Notes: generated from the sequence alone by a model not told the origin. DNA of 64,000 nt from Hymenopellis radicata (GCA_015501595.1 JADNRX010000006.1:372001-436000); one strand, 5' to 3'; positions 1-12,785 are shown, counted from the stretch's first letter. Program-made: numbers and translations.

Positions 1-74
1 TCACGGTGGGCTCCGGGGTGCTTGGGTTCGGGTAATCGGAGGCATTGTACGACCGCTTTATTTGTCACTTACCA

Positions 75-219
75 CCACAGAGTCCTCAACTTCCGCACAA
101 TACAAGGTCCCGAACACCGATTTCTAGTACTCAAAGAGAGTATTGCGGCCCATCTCGGTCTTTCTCGCGATGATCTGCTGAACGAGAGGGATTTCCGTGA
201 CTGGCAGAAAGTGCGATGA
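75..219 (+). CDS. 3' terminal exon of an unidentified protein (partial)
   Basis: An acceptor-like CACCACAG ends near position 76. After it an open frame of about 47 codons runs to a TGA at 217-219. The encoded C-terminus reads as ordinary soluble protein (it includes FRTIQGPEHRF and LGLSRDDLLNERDF) rather than random translation. The upstream exons would lie mostly outside the window. I do not recognise the family. The next gene starts about 100 bases downstream on the same strand. Exon assignment is inferred from the acceptor and the composition only. Confidence 0.35.
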
Positions 220-320
220 CTCGGTTCATGTAGTACTTCTGCCGAGGGTACAGGTAAGCGCACGGCCAGGATGGTGATATAAAACAGCGAGAAATCCGGT
301 AGGTCTGATCCCAAAGAAAA

Positions 321-1673
321 ATGACTGCCCAACGTATTCTGGTACGTGTTTCGATCTGCAAGGAAATTAAGGACTTGCTTAATTTTCGACACAGGTCACA
401 GGCACGTCGGGCTACTTGGGGCTTCATATTGTTAATCAACTATTATCTGCTGGATATCTCGTTCGTGGGTAAGCGCAATACTATTTCTTCGGCGCATTTT
501 CTGACATCCCATCAGTTCCGCCAGAGGAAAGAAGTATGAGCTCTTGAAGAAGGCTATGGCGGGCAATTCAGCCTTTGAAGCAGTGGAGATTGTGGACATC
601 GGGGCTGGTAATTTCTCCAGTCTTCTGCAGGGTGAGGTCTCTCTGTCGGTTTAATTTCGTTCGACTCTGAAGTGGTGCCTGTTAGGTGTTGATGCAGTGA
701 TCCATACCGCTGCGCCTATGCCTGGACGCGTCGGTCCAACGGAAGCTCTTAAGGTGGTGATCGTTGTTTTCGTCTACAGTATTATGGCTTGCTGAAAATT
801 GCTAGTACGCGGCCGATGGTGCTGTGCATGTACTTGAAGAAGCAGCTAAAGCTGGAATCAGACGAGCAGTAGTGACAAGTTCTATTGTCACTTTCCCGTT
901 CGGTGGGCCGTATGGTGTTAATGGTGTGTACAGTCCCTCTTCTTCACCTGATAGGGTCCTTCGTTTGAACGTTTTTCTTTTTGTTCAGACATGAATCCCA
1001 TAACCGCCGACCAGATAGATTCACACCCTTACGCGCCTTACGTTTTGCAGAAAACACACGCTGATCAAGTCATTATGAAGTTCGCCGATGCGCATCCAGA
1101 GATGGATATCACGATTCGTATGTTCCTACCTGTAAGATACTGTAACGAACTGACGACACCTCCTCAGTTGGACCTAGTTGGATGTTCGGTCCTGTCGCAG
1201 CTCAATTCATAGAGATAGTGCCGGAGCCTGACTATGCCGCGCTTGCCACTGCGTTATACGTATATCAGCTCTTGCGAAAGGACAACAAATTGTATGTCAA
1301 CGCCCCGGGCTCTATCGACGTGCGCGACGCCGCGCGACTCCATGTCGCTGCTCTGTCGTCTCCCGACACGGAGCAGCGAAAGCGTTATGTCGTGGCGTCT
1401 CCGTACTCTTCGTCGTGGAAGGGGGCTCTCGGGCTGATAGCGAAAGACCGGACAGAGCTTGCCAGTAGACTGGCGGATCCCAATGGTGCGCCAGATTGGC
1501 CGGAGAGTGAGAATAAGATTATGGTGGGCAGGGAAGAGCAGGAGAGGGTGTTGGGCATTACGAGGGACACGTACGTGACGTGGGAGAGAACGATATTGGA
1601 TGGTGTGGATAGTGTGCTTGAGATTGAGAGGAGATGGAAAGCTGCGGGATTTGAAGTTGAGCCGCCACAGTAG
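321..1673 (+). CDS. NAD(P)-dependent extended short-chain dehydrogenase/reductase (dihydroflavonol-reductase-like)
   Basis: This is a multi-exon gene. Exon 1 is only MTAQRIL, and after a 54-base intron the second exon supplies the Rossmann glycine motif VTGTSGYLGLHIV. Later exons give AVIHTAAPMPG, RRAVVTSSIVTF and the catalytic YVLQK (YxxxK), the order expected for extended SDRs of the dihydroflavonol-4-reductase/aldehyde reductase type. The last exon ends with the TAG at 1671-1673, giving a protein of roughly 340 residues, normal for the family. The substrate cannot be deduced. At the acceptor near 1167 the frame of the next exon (GPSWMFGPVAAQF) fits only if one base is missing, probably one T, so the gene is broken as written. 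The start was chosen because it lies just ahead of the Rossmann motif with correct splice phase. Confidence 0.8.
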
Positions 1674-2263
1674 GGTTAGTTTTCTCAAATAGGATTTCGA
1701 CGCGTGTAGTTTTCCTCGTAATCCGGCTTTGTGGCAAGCTGGCGCATACTTGCTGCCTCGCTTTCTCCATGAAAATGAATTCCTTAATCTGTCGATCTCC
1801 GCAAGTACTCACGATCTTTTTCAAGAGGGAGGCTAGAACGTTATTTTAATTCACGGCATGACAGACTGAATGTGGCGTATTCCCATGCTTAAAACCTCCG
1901 CCAACCATTCATTCGAATGCGACCCAGTGGATGGCATTGGATGAATTTCGATCCCAGAACTGTAATCAGACGGTAATCTCCGTAAGATTAGAACCCCAAT
2001 AAATGCGATGGTGCTAGTGAATGTACCAGGTAGTTGGCTCGCAGTCAGTCAGCTCTCAATGCTTCTGTCCTTGTGAAGTAAGTTCCTCCCAGATGCGCCA
2101 AAGCCAGTCAAGCCGAATGCGCCCTGCATGAGTGATCTAGTCAGGCACGGTGCTGTGCAGACATGTGTGGCTGTTTGGCAGAGGCGTCTTTGACCACGTC
2201 CTATCCTTCTCACATCGACGCCTACCCGACTTCAAGGTGTCTGTGCTCTACAATTCGTTCGCC
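1674..2263. other. Intergenic region, no gene seen
   Basis: This stretch lies between the SDR stop and the GGA start. I see no convincing exon, RNA gene or repeat. It should hold the terminator of the SDR gene and the promoter of the adaptor gene. Confidence 0.5.
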
Positions 2264-3982
2264 ATGCTGAACAGCCCGACCGGCTCCAACTGGCTCAAGG
2301 TGTCGCCGCTCGAGGTCCTGGTTACGCGCGCCTGCGACCCGTCACTGCCCGAGCCCAACTATGCTGTTCACATTGAGGTCGCTGACTATATCAACAGCAA
2401 GAAAGCCAATACGTGTGTATAACAGTTTATTAACTAGATTTAATCCGCTCATTTAGGCGTGAACACAGACCACGGGAGGCAGCGATGATGATTGCCAGAC
2501 TAACCAACAATCGTAATCCGCATGTCGCCATTCTTGCACTCGCTCTGCTCGATACACTGGTTCAATCATGCGGATACCCATTTCACCTCCAAATATCGAC
2601 CAAAGAGTTTCTTAATGAACTTGTCCGCCGCTTTCCGGAACGCCCGCCGCCGTTCCCGGGCCCAGTCATGTCCCGCATCCTTGATCTGATACATACCTGG
2701 AAAGAGACCATCTGCGTAGATTCGCGATGGAAGGACGACCTCAAGAACATCTGGGACATGCATCGCCTACTGATGTTCAAGGGATATCGCTTCCGCGACG
2801 CACAGCAGCGTCAGCCCTCACTATCGTCTGCTTCCGTGGGTACCATCTATCCTTGTCCATTTCGTGACTGATACTTCTTGTTTAGAATCTAAAAACGGCG
2901 GAAGAACTGGAGGAGGAGGACCGTGATGCGCAGTCGGCCAAGCTGCAGGAATTGATACGGCGAGGGACACCAAGGGATCTTGCTGCAGCACAGGAGCTTA
3001 TGAAATCCCTTGCGGGTGCAAACCCCGACGCGAAGCCTGATTACCGCTCCCAAGCGCTTAACGATCTGGCCAAGCTCGAGTCCAAGGTTATCTTGCTCAA
3101 TGAGATGCTTGATAACGTGGACACATCGCGGGGAGAACGCATGGTGGCCGGTGATGTATACGAGGTATTTGAATTCGTGCTCTTTTTCGAAAATCGATCT
3201 AAGATTTTCTACAGCAAGTGGCGTCGATATTAACGGCAGCACGTCCAAAGATACAAAAGTGGATATCGGATGCAGAGACGCATGATTCGGAATCTCTAGG
3301 TTCGTTGATTCGTTCGTACTTACTTCACACTCACCCAATACCATGACCAGATACATTTCTACAAATCAACGACCAAATCAACACTTCCCTCAACCGATAT
3401 GATGCGTTCAAACGGGGTGATTACGCTGCAGCAGCTAATCCAGTACCGCAGGAACTTTCGGCCACATCCGTGGCGCAAAATGATTCCCTCATTGACTTTG
3501 ACGATTCCGCCCCTTCGTCAAATGGTGCTTCGGCTGCTGGCGGTGTTGATGATCTCGCAGGTCTCTTTGGTTCTATACAACCTACACCTACGACTCAACC
3601 ACAGACTCAACACGTACCGCTCAACACCCTACCAACACATGCACCCTCTCCAATGAACCCCGCGAATAGCTTGGGGTCCTTGATGCGGCCACACTCGATG
3701 TCGCCGCCGGCCCAAGTCACGACGCCACCAGCAATCATGCTACCGTCGACGCCGGGGATTAGTACACCTAACTACACTGGGAATGGAATGCGTTCGCCAC
3801 ATCAGCAACCGTCGTACATGCCGCAGCAGTCGTATACGCCTCAGCAATCGTTTTCCCCGTCTCAACCGCCTATGTACAGCTCTCCTCAACAGCCCATGCA
3901 GCCGGTGCAACAGCAGCAGGCACAACAGACGCAGCAGCAGCAGGGCAAGGATCCATTTGCGGATTTAGTGGGCTTGTTCTGA
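2264..3982 (+). CDS. GGA2: GGA-type Arf-binding clathrin adaptor (VHS-GAT protein)
   Basis: The protein is expected to sort cargo between the trans-Golgi and endosomes by binding Arf-GTP and clathrin. The N-terminal VHS domain (about residues 10-150) contains REAAMMIARLTNN, LLDTLVQSCGYPFHLQIS and FLNELVRRFP, which are very close to yeast Gga proteins. A GAT domain follows (LNEMLDNVDTSRGE, then FLQINDQINTSLNRYDAF). The remaining ~200 residues are a proline/glutamine-rich linker with short acidic-hydrophobic motifs (SLIDFDD, DDLAGLFG) and the C-terminus DPFADLVGLF. No GAE ear domain follows, unlike canonical GGAs. Introns near 2413-2458, 2839-2885, about 3163-3213 and about 3300-3352 splice in frame. 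The initiator at 2264 is the first ATG that directly precedes the VHS fold. Confidence 0.85.
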
Positions 3983-4386
3983 GGTGTCAATATTGTGTAT
4001 AAGCGGAGTTTGTATCGTTTCTTGAGTAGTGTATGGAATCTGGATCTTTCTGTGATAGCAGGATTGTACTTATCTCAAGTACATCTAGCACTTGTTTCTT
4101 TCAGAGTTCTCTTCGGCGAGAAGAAGTCCCGAACCAACATAGTACTGGCCACCCCCATCATGAACAAGAAGCATACTACGGGAGAAGCGCAACAATCCAG
4201 CTTTAGCACTTGTTTATGCGACAGAGCTGGCAGATGATGAAAAGTATGGTCGTAAACCGAACTATCTAACCGGCACCGGTACTCGGTCTTCTCCTCTCAG
4301 CCACGTGATATATTCCCCGCATGATATTCCCCCTACCTGTAAAGCTTACCGCAGACCACCATTACCAGCGAAACAATAGCAGCACG
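3983..4386. other. Intergenic region between the GGA and nitronate monooxygenase genes
   Basis: No exon or RNA gene was recognised. It contains the 3' flank of the adaptor gene and the promoter of the tandem nitronate monooxygenase gene. Confidence 0.5.
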
Positions 4387-5899
4387 ATGCCCATAACAAC
4401 TTCAGTAACAAGGATTTTAGGCATACGAGTGTATGTGCTGTCGATCCAGCTTACTTCCGCTAATAGTAACCGGCGATTCTAGTCCCATCGTTCAAGGTGG
4501 CATGCAATGGTAAAGCTTCCTTTCGCGCTACTTCCATCCCTTACGAACTTGTAATCTAGGGTCGGGCTTCCCCAGCTTGCAGCGGCGGTATCGGAAGCAG
4601 GGGGACTTGGTCAGATTGCTTCTGCTTAACGTGACTGGTCTGCGCGCGAGGGAACTCATCCATTTCGTTACGTAGGAATCTTGACGGCCCTCACGCAGCC
4701 AAATCCAGCTGCTCTCCGCGAGGCCATCCGCGCAACGCGTAAACTCACCTCGAAGCCGTTTGGGGTGAATATAACGTTGCTGCCTAGTATCAACCCTCCT
4801 GATTACGAAGGCTACGCGCGTGTGGCCGTCGAGGAAGGCGTGCGCATATTCGAAACAGCGGGTAACAACCGTGAGTCCTTCGAGAATGGGCTTTCCGCGT
4901 TCTCGGCAACCTGACTGGTTCGCAGCGGGTCCCTTAATCAAGTACTTCAAGTCGCAGAACTGTGTTGTTGTACATAAGTGCACGACCATTCGGCATGCCA
5001 AGGTTCGTGGGTATTACTCACACTGTGCCTTTACTCTTCCCTAACTTCGTCCGTGTTGTTGTAGAGCGCACAGAAGCTCGGTGTCGACATCCTAAGTATC
5101 GATGGGTTCGAATGTATGTACTCACGACTTGTCACCGTCGCTTCTATCGGCTAAATCTTCACGGCCATGGAAGGTGCCGGACACCCCGGAGAAGAAGACA
5201 TTGGCGGTCTCCTACTGGTATGTTTGATTGAAATCATTTGAAGCACGTTACCCTAAATGGGTCTTTGTGTATAACTGTGTAGCTTGCGCTCGCCGCGAAG
5301 GAATTGAACATTCCCTATCTCGCCTCGGGCGGTATTGCTGATGGGCGTGGTTTCGCGGGCGCACTGGCTCTAGGTGCTGCTGTATGTACCAATTCTTCGA
5401 ATCCTTGATCGTTTTCTCATAATTACGTCTATATTAGGGAGTGAATATGGGCACACGTTTTATGTGCACTGTCGAAAGGTTCGTAATATTCGTACCCCGG
5501 AAGTTTTCGACCCCGAATAACGCGTTCCCTAGTCCCATTCACGAGAACATCAAGAATAAGATTGTTGGATCAAAGGAGACCGACACTGTCCACATATTCA
5601 GGACCCTGCACAATACTGCTCGCGTTTTCAAGAACAAGGTGTCGATGGAAGTCGTCTCTCTCGAGCGTCAGCCCGGAGGCGCGAAGTTTGAGGATATTCG
5701 CGAGCTGGTATCGGGTCAACGGGGAAAGGTGGTGTACGAATCTGGTGATCCTGACTACGGCATTTGGAGTGCTGGCGTGACAGTTGGTCTCATCAACGAT
5801 ATCCCAACGTGCAAAGAGTTGATAGACCGGATGGAAAGAGAAGTTGAGGATATTGTGGGAGGTCTGAACAAAGTGGTGTCGTCGAAAGCCAAATTATAG
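4387..5899 (+). CDS. Nitronate monooxygenase (2-nitropropane dioxygenase family)
   Basis: This FMN-dependent TIM-barrel enzyme oxidises alkyl nitronates such as propionate-3-nitronate to carbonyl products and nitrite. Exon 1 encodes MPITTSVTRILGI. The following small exons give PIVQGGMQ-VG (the conserved N-terminal FMN-loop motif), QLAAAVSEAGGLG, KPFGVNITLLPS, the strongly conserved DGFECAGHPGEEDIGG spread over several exons, LASGGIADGRGFAGALALGA and GVNMGTRFMCTVE. At least seven introns of about 50 bases have matching phases. The C-terminal exon runs uninterrupted to the TAG at 5897-5899. Length is about 350 residues, typical for fungi. The gene converges with the peroxiredoxin-like gene 117 bases downstream. 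Confidence 0.9.
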
Positions 5900-6015
5900 C
5901 GCGGGGATGGTAGATAGACGGTACTGTACAACATACAACATATCTCTGACAATCCATAGCCCTAACCCATATGTCACCGTGAAAAAAGACTGGAACCCAA
6001 AAAAAAACTTTACAG

Positions 6016-6748
6016 CTAGCCACTTTGGGGTGTTTGCACACCAGGTAACAAATCGTCGGCATCCAGGTGGTCAAGCACTTGTGTTAAGAATTGAATGTGG
6101 CCAGGGATGTTCGTATTATTGCTAGATGAAAAGGCATCCCTAGAGTCGATATTCAGTTCACATAACAGGAGACAACGGCTGGACACACCGAACGACGCCA
6201 CGTTCGTCTATCACGAACGTAACGTGGTCAACCCAGAGCTCAGGCGCGAGGCGAAACGTCTTTTTCACGATCTGTGTCAGGCGGCGCTCGCCCACAGCTC
6301 CGTAGGCATTCCGTGCTACGCCCATTGGGTCATTCAACAAGGTATACTTCAAAACGGATGATCGACGACGTTGAGGACGGCGAAATTTAAAAAGCACGGA
6401 GGTGTGCGTACCGTCAGGCCCCTCCCGTGCGCCAGGTCCCCGAGCTTGGAGGGGTTCCTCGCACTGTTGAGAACGCCCAAGACCTGCATCTTCGCTTTCC
6501 CGGCGGCGTCCCGCTCTACAAGGAAGGCGAGTAAGCGCAAGCCCATGGAGCCGTATAACGAACGCACCGTCGATTAAGTCCTGCACTAAAGAGACCTGCT
6601 TCAAGCTGCTGGTGTTAAAGCCAGACATGAAGAACAGGATCGTCCTCAGCGCCCCCTCCAGAGGCTCGAACTCGAACGGCTGTCCATTGTGGTCGACCAG
6701 CGATAGAGGGGGAGCACGTTGTCCTTTTAGTTCTTGATAGTGAACCAT
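6016..6748 (-). CDS. PrxQ/AhpC-like peroxiredoxin-fold protein without cysteines
   Basis: The spliced product is about 190 residues with the peroxiredoxin fold: KGQRAPPLSLVDHNGQPFEF at the N-terminus, ILFFMSGFNTSSLKQ at the active-site loop, TYTLLNDPMGVARNAYGA and VTFVIDERGVVRDAF. Three introns join the exons with correct phase (donors GTGCGT near 6557, GTACGC near 6412, GTGTGT near 6198). In PrxQ enzymes the active-site loop is FTPGCTKQ followed by a resolving cysteine. Here both cysteine positions align with serine, and the spliced protein has no cysteine at all, so thiol peroxidase chemistry is not expected. The start at 6748 (MVHYQEL) gives the usual PrxQ N-terminus; an in-frame upstream ATG lies at 6841. 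Confidence 0.7.
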
Positions 6749-8383
6749 AATCGAAGGTGTGGTCGAAGGAAAGCGGCGAACGTCGTCGGGAGCTCGACTT
6801 ATATGTTCTTCTGCGAGGGAAAGTAAGCGTGCATGTAACACTTTCGCGAGCTAGGATTTTGGATGCTGATCTACAACTTTAAGAAGCAACCAGCGAATTG
6901 GAAACTTCCATTCGATGCAGCCTAGTCTTTCTCATGCAGCTCTCCGGACTTACCGCAAGGAGAAAAAGTTTGAATTGGCGACTTACACTCGCGTGAATGG
7001 ATAAGTGAATTTCAAACTTGGGCTTACCTGCGAAATCAGGGTCAACTTGTGGTGACAGCGTTCCTCAACTCATCCCAACACGTGAAGCCGAGTGGAATAA
7101 AAATGATATAGGGCCGAGAGAATTGACCGATCCAACGCAAGGATTCAATCGTAACAACACCTGAATGGCCTGAGAAGAACGTACACAGAGAACCGTGATA
7201 ATCGGCGGGAGATAGGATATCTTACTAGGGTGACCGTATCGAGTGCGAGGACTGAACACCCCATAACGTGTTCAGCACGATCAACTATCACCTCCCGCTC
7301 GCCCAGCCAGGTCCGACGACAGGGCATGCGGCCGAAAGATCAAATGCTTCCCAAAACAGCGACACGGAAAGTAGTGTACACTCTGGGATTAGTAGAACCA
7401 GGCAAGAACGGACATGTCAAAGTCTTAGAAATTGGCTGTATGCGATGCATCCCCTATAGTCGCCTATATTCCTGTATCAGCTGAGATATAAACATCAAAA
7501 ATCATGGAGCTTTTGCGCTTTACCTCGTTCCTTTACGACGGCCAGAAGCCTTGAGGCTTACATTTCGCGTCGTGGACCGATGTGTATCAACGAAAGGGGA
7601 AAGCTTTAGCTTACGACCGTTCGGGTATTGAGGTGTGCACTGAAAGACGGGATAACTATTCGAGACCCTGAAAGAGAGGAAGTCTTGAAAACCCAACACG
7701 ATGGTACGTGCAATCACAAGACGTATATGAGAATTTGTGACCACCTCCTTCAAAAGAAAGCCGAGGAACATGTACACGTCTCCCTGTTGGGGTCTATGAA
7801 AGAATTAACGCGCAACGAAGAATTTGATGCTTACGCTGAGCTGTGAGATGGAAGATGTTCCCTACTACGCGTGCCTCGGCCTCGGCGCCATCTTGTCGGT
7901 CCCGACAGACGGCAACGCCACGGTAAACCGAGGAAGATAGAGTGGAATGAATTGCTGGTAACTGCAAAGAACATGAAAACGTCAAACGACGGTGCGAGTA
8001 CCTGTCCGGATCACTAATTCTCGCGCAATCATGCGGCGACGCAAAGTCAGTCAGAAAGGTCCATCGAAGACGTCGCAAGAGCGGATACAGTATGCATTAT
8101 TTTGAGGCAGCATACAGGCCAAGACTGCACACAGCGTGGCCCTGAAATGAAAACGACCATTGTGCGGCCTTTCATGGCCACTTCTGGAAGGCTATGAGTA
8201 GATCGCATCTGATAGGCTCGTCAAGTTTAACGTACCGGTGTTCAACGGTCCAAAGTCTCTGGTAGTATGATCGGGCGGCAGAGTGGTGATTGAAAAATAT
8301 CCGCCACACTACAAATGGAGAGTAGTCAGGCAACCCGTTCCGATAATTCAGAGAAGTCTAACCGTGCTAAAACGACCCCCGAA
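6749..8383. other. Gene-poor stretch, no recognisable gene
   Basis: More than 1.6 kb with only short frames on both strands. A plus-strand frame at 7628-7846 has moderately protein-like composition, but I could find no splice partners or family resemblance. With the damaged gene next to it, this looks like decayed or intergenic DNA. No terminal repeats or transposase motifs were seen. Confidence 0.45.
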
Positions 8384-9460
8384 CTAGTACAGAACTTCGT
8401 GAAAGAGTTTCGATACGCTCCCCGTAGTGGCCCGTCCTATAACCTCTTCCAACACAGCATCGATGTCGATAACCTCAAATTTTCCCACAAACGCCTCGTT
8501 CGCTTGCTGCGGCAGCGTATTGGTCACTATGAGCTTCTCGAGAGCACTTTCGTCGACCGACTGGAGTGTGTATCTCCGTTGAATATGCCCTGCGTGACGA
8601 TCGCGTAGACTTGAGTTGTTCCAGCCTCCGCAAGGTGGCGTGCGGCGAGGCCAATCGTGCCGCACGCGTCTGCCATGTCGTCCACAAGAATCGCAATTTT
8701 GTCTTTCACATGGCCGACAAGGACCATCTGAGAGACTGCGTTGTTCTTTTAATAGCGCAAAGTCGTCCCCTTGAACGATCTGCAACTGTGATTGCCCTGT
8801 AAACATATTGCTAACGAGCCTTTCGGACACAATACTGAACCGTTTGGCGCTGCCAGCGTCTGGGCACATGATGACTACTTGGTCGAGGTTGAAATGGGTC
8901 CGGATGTATAGAATGGCAGCTTCGGTGAATGTTAGAGCTAAAATGAAAAATCGAAGGTTATCTTCCTCACATTGTTACTCTGTTAATGAAGTGTGAAGTT
9001 AGCACAAATGTGGCATTGGGACAGGAGGGATAACTCACTTATCTACTAGGAACATTGAAGAACCCTTGGTGCATATAAATCCAGTCTTCCAAAGAACATG
9101 AAAACTCAATCATGAGTAGGATCCTATCAGCAACGAGCTTGGCCGTTATAGACACGCGACTTTTGTCCTTTGCGGGCGTGCATCATTGTACGCGTCCCAT
9201 CAAGGCGGTATTGACTGCCTTAGCCAGTGTCGATGAGATAAACTTTTTTTCTCTCGCAGACTGTCTCGCACAGACTCCGCGATGCGGACATTTGACTCGC
9301 CTATACCGCTTTTTGCTACCTCGGCCTTGGAGAGGGTGGGACCCATCCCAGTAAGAAGGGTCTAGACCAGCGACGAAAATAAAGATGGTACACGATATGG
9401 CTGCGTGCGATTATTTCCGCGAGCTCTGGATGGCTAGTGCCTGCAATTAAGTCGTTGGCA
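8384..9460 (-). pseudogene. Degraded ribose-phosphate pyrophosphokinase (PRPP synthetase)
   Basis: Family blocks occur in order on the minus strand but in different frames: NDLIAGTSHPELAEIIAR near 9450, AEVAKSGIGESNVRIAESVR near 9290, KDKSRVSITAKLVAD near 9150, a corrupted QGFFNVP near 9070, MCPDAGSAKRFS near 8860, [20 protein letters not shown] (the PRPP-binding loop) near 8680, and [13 protein letters not shown] near 8500 down to a TAG at 8384. Active enzymes make PRPP for nucleotide, histidine and tryptophan synthesis. Besides single-base breaks near 8755 and 8560, about 25 residues including the ATP-flag PYxRQDK block are missing between ALM and KDKSR, and no clear initiator is present. 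Isolated frame breaks elsewhere in the window look like sequencing errors, but this internal loss is larger, so a pseudogene is favoured. Confidence 0.6.
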
Positions 9461-10154
9461 GCTGTATGAATCGGTGGGAATGGAGCATATCCGAGAAGAT
9501 CTTGATGCCAACGCCATTCAACATGATGGTGTGTCGAAAAGCAGGTCAAGATCATCCAACCAATGTGATGGAAACAGTTAATTCCGCCACCGGTCCGATG
9601 AGCCGGATGTGCCCTCCTGAGCGCTGAGCGCCGTACTAGTGAGCTCTGCCACAAACTCTGAACATGACAGTATATGGTAGAGCGTAAGTTGTGTATTACT
9701 TCCGAGCTGTCGCCAGAATCACGACTACGGAGAAACTGGATAAACGGTCACTAACGGTTTGGGATACGCAGCGCGTTCAGGTCTATTCTGTTCATCACTG
9801 CTCCGGCACCACTACCCCATTATTCTTAACTCCTTCAGAGGCTGTGATGCAGACGGTCCAATGAGGAGGCGATATATAATGCCTTGTCAGTGAGGGACAT
9901 TGACCAGATGGAGACCTAATTCTTTGAATACTCTTGGAGCGCTTACACCATGCGTCCGAATTAGCAGAGCGCGATGAGATAAACGACGTTCATCGACGCG
10001 TCAGACCGGACTTCAAACGGAGAGATTGCTCCGCAGCGCCTAAAATCATTGTGCCAAGCGAGTCAGCCTTACGTTCGGTCCCAGTTTCGAGAGAAGGGAG
10101 TGCAATAAACGCAATTGTACAGATGAGGGCAGTCAAGCAGAAACGAGTAGCATA
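9461..10154. other. Intergenic region between the PRPP-synthetase relic and TIM9
   Basis: No exon, RNA gene or clear repeat was recognised. It could hide the missing first exon of the PRPP-synthetase relic, since an acceptor-like sequence precedes its first recognisable block. Confidence 0.4.
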
Positions 10155-10588
10155 TTATGATGAAGGGTGTTGCGCCTGTTGCGCTTGCTCTGGAACCTGG
10201 TGAGTAATGGGGCGAAAGAAGCCATAGCATGTGTACTTACCAGCGTTCAGCTCTGCGAAACGCGACCCTATCCTCTCAGAGTGTTTCAAGAACTTTTCCG
10301 CGCAGTTCGACACGCATTGATCCTAACAAACTTGAGCGAACACAACCAAGGAAGCCGACGGAGTTGGTAACCTCTTTTGTCGACAGCGCCTTGCTCGTAA
10401 AATCATTGCAGCATGTGTTGAAACATTTTTCCGTGATGTTGGCGTACATTTTGAGGAAATCTTGCATCTTTTTTGGACATCAAAAAAAGGCTGTAGCTGC
10501 CAAGACGAACTGGCCGACGCACCTGCTTTTTCTCAATGACTTTGTTGAGATGAGCCTGCTCGGCGCTGCTGAGACCAGAGAAATCCAT
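10155..10588 (-). CDS. TIM9: Mitochondrial intermembrane-space chaperone Tim9
   Basis: Four exons (10588-10523, 10467-10372, 10322-10241, 10189-10155) join in frame to a 92-residue protein, the normal size for a small TIM. It starts [21 protein letters not shown] and carries both twin CX3C motifs, CFNTC and CVSNC, followed by [17 protein letters not shown] and a short glutamine/alanine-rich tail ([11 protein letters not shown]). Tim9 forms a hexamer with Tim10 that escorts hydrophobic precursors across the intermembrane space to the TIM22 and SAM complexes. The sum of exon lengths is exactly 279 bases, which supports the splice choices. It is divergent from the DAHP synthase gene, sharing about 300 bases of promoter. 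Confidence 0.93.
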
Positions 10589-10835
10589 AGGAGCTGAGTA
10601 TACGCGTTGGTCTGGACACTGTGTTCGTGGTCGGAAAGCAACACGAATACTGCTGCCGTTCGGCCCAGGCCGATCTGATCGATCATCAATTTTCCCTCCA
10701 CCAATCACGTGGAGCACGAGTCAATCATACTTGCGCAATACGACAATTTGAACTGGACAACATTCCATTCTTCCACCCTGTGATTACCACTCATCACGGA
10801 GCGAACAAAAGTACGTAACTACCCGCTGGTTCTAC

Positions 10836-10843
10836 TATATAAG
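10836..10843 (+). promoter_or_regulatory. TATA-box-like element upstream of the DAHP synthase gene
   Basis: TATATAAG lies 48 bases before the ATG at 10891, within the shared TIM9/DAHP synthase intergenic region. Sequence and spacing fit a TATA element for the plus-strand gene. No functional data. Confidence 0.45.
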
Positions 10844-10890
10844 CCCTCGTTCAACACCAGTTTCAACTCACATTAGTGACCGACCTCGAC

Positions 10891-12285
<1,395 letters not shown>

Positions 12286-12785
12286 ATGCAAAGTGAATTG
12301 TGTGGGTCCAACACGTCGATCTAGCATGTAGATACGCGGAATTACATGTACGATGCACGAGGAGCGTAAATCTATTAGTATTGCTCAGCTTGCATAAGTT
12401 GCAATGGAAGTGGTAGCTGTCCTGTCCATGTTCGGAGAAGGAATTTGTCGGAATTGCACATGTTAAAAAGGTTAGGTGTGCCCGAAACGGAACGCTTTGC
12501 TTTTGTTCGAACAATGATGATGAGACGCGGTTTTATTATAGGCGACGTCCATCGCCGCTGTTACTTACCCGGCTTCGTGGGAGGCATATATGGTTGGGGG
12601 GGGGGAAGAGGACGCTCTTGAAGGCCTCATAATGGGCTGGCATGGATTTGTCTAAGACCTTTAGTCAGTGCCCCGAAGGACGGCTGTAGTGCAATTACCA
12701 GTTGCAGGAAGGTTCGTCATTCCTTTTATTCAAATCCGCAGAGAAGCCCGGCGATTAATATGTGTTTGATCAGCGCCTGAATCAC
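12286..12785. other. Intergenic region with a G10 homopolymer
   Basis: No exon was recognised. A run of ten G lies at about 12596-12605, a place where read or assembly errors are likely. Confidence 0.5.

Noticed and set aside
6158..6841. The 227-codon minus-strand frame as an intact intronless gene
   Set aside because: Its middle section is not peroxiredoxin-like. Splicing at GTGCGT and GTACGC replaces it with family-typical sequence in another frame, so the uninterrupted frame is an accident of intron read-through.
12596..12605. Run of ten G as a possible regulatory or G-quadruplex element
   Set aside because: A single homopolymer without further G-tracts; more likely simple sequence or an assembly-sensitive spot.
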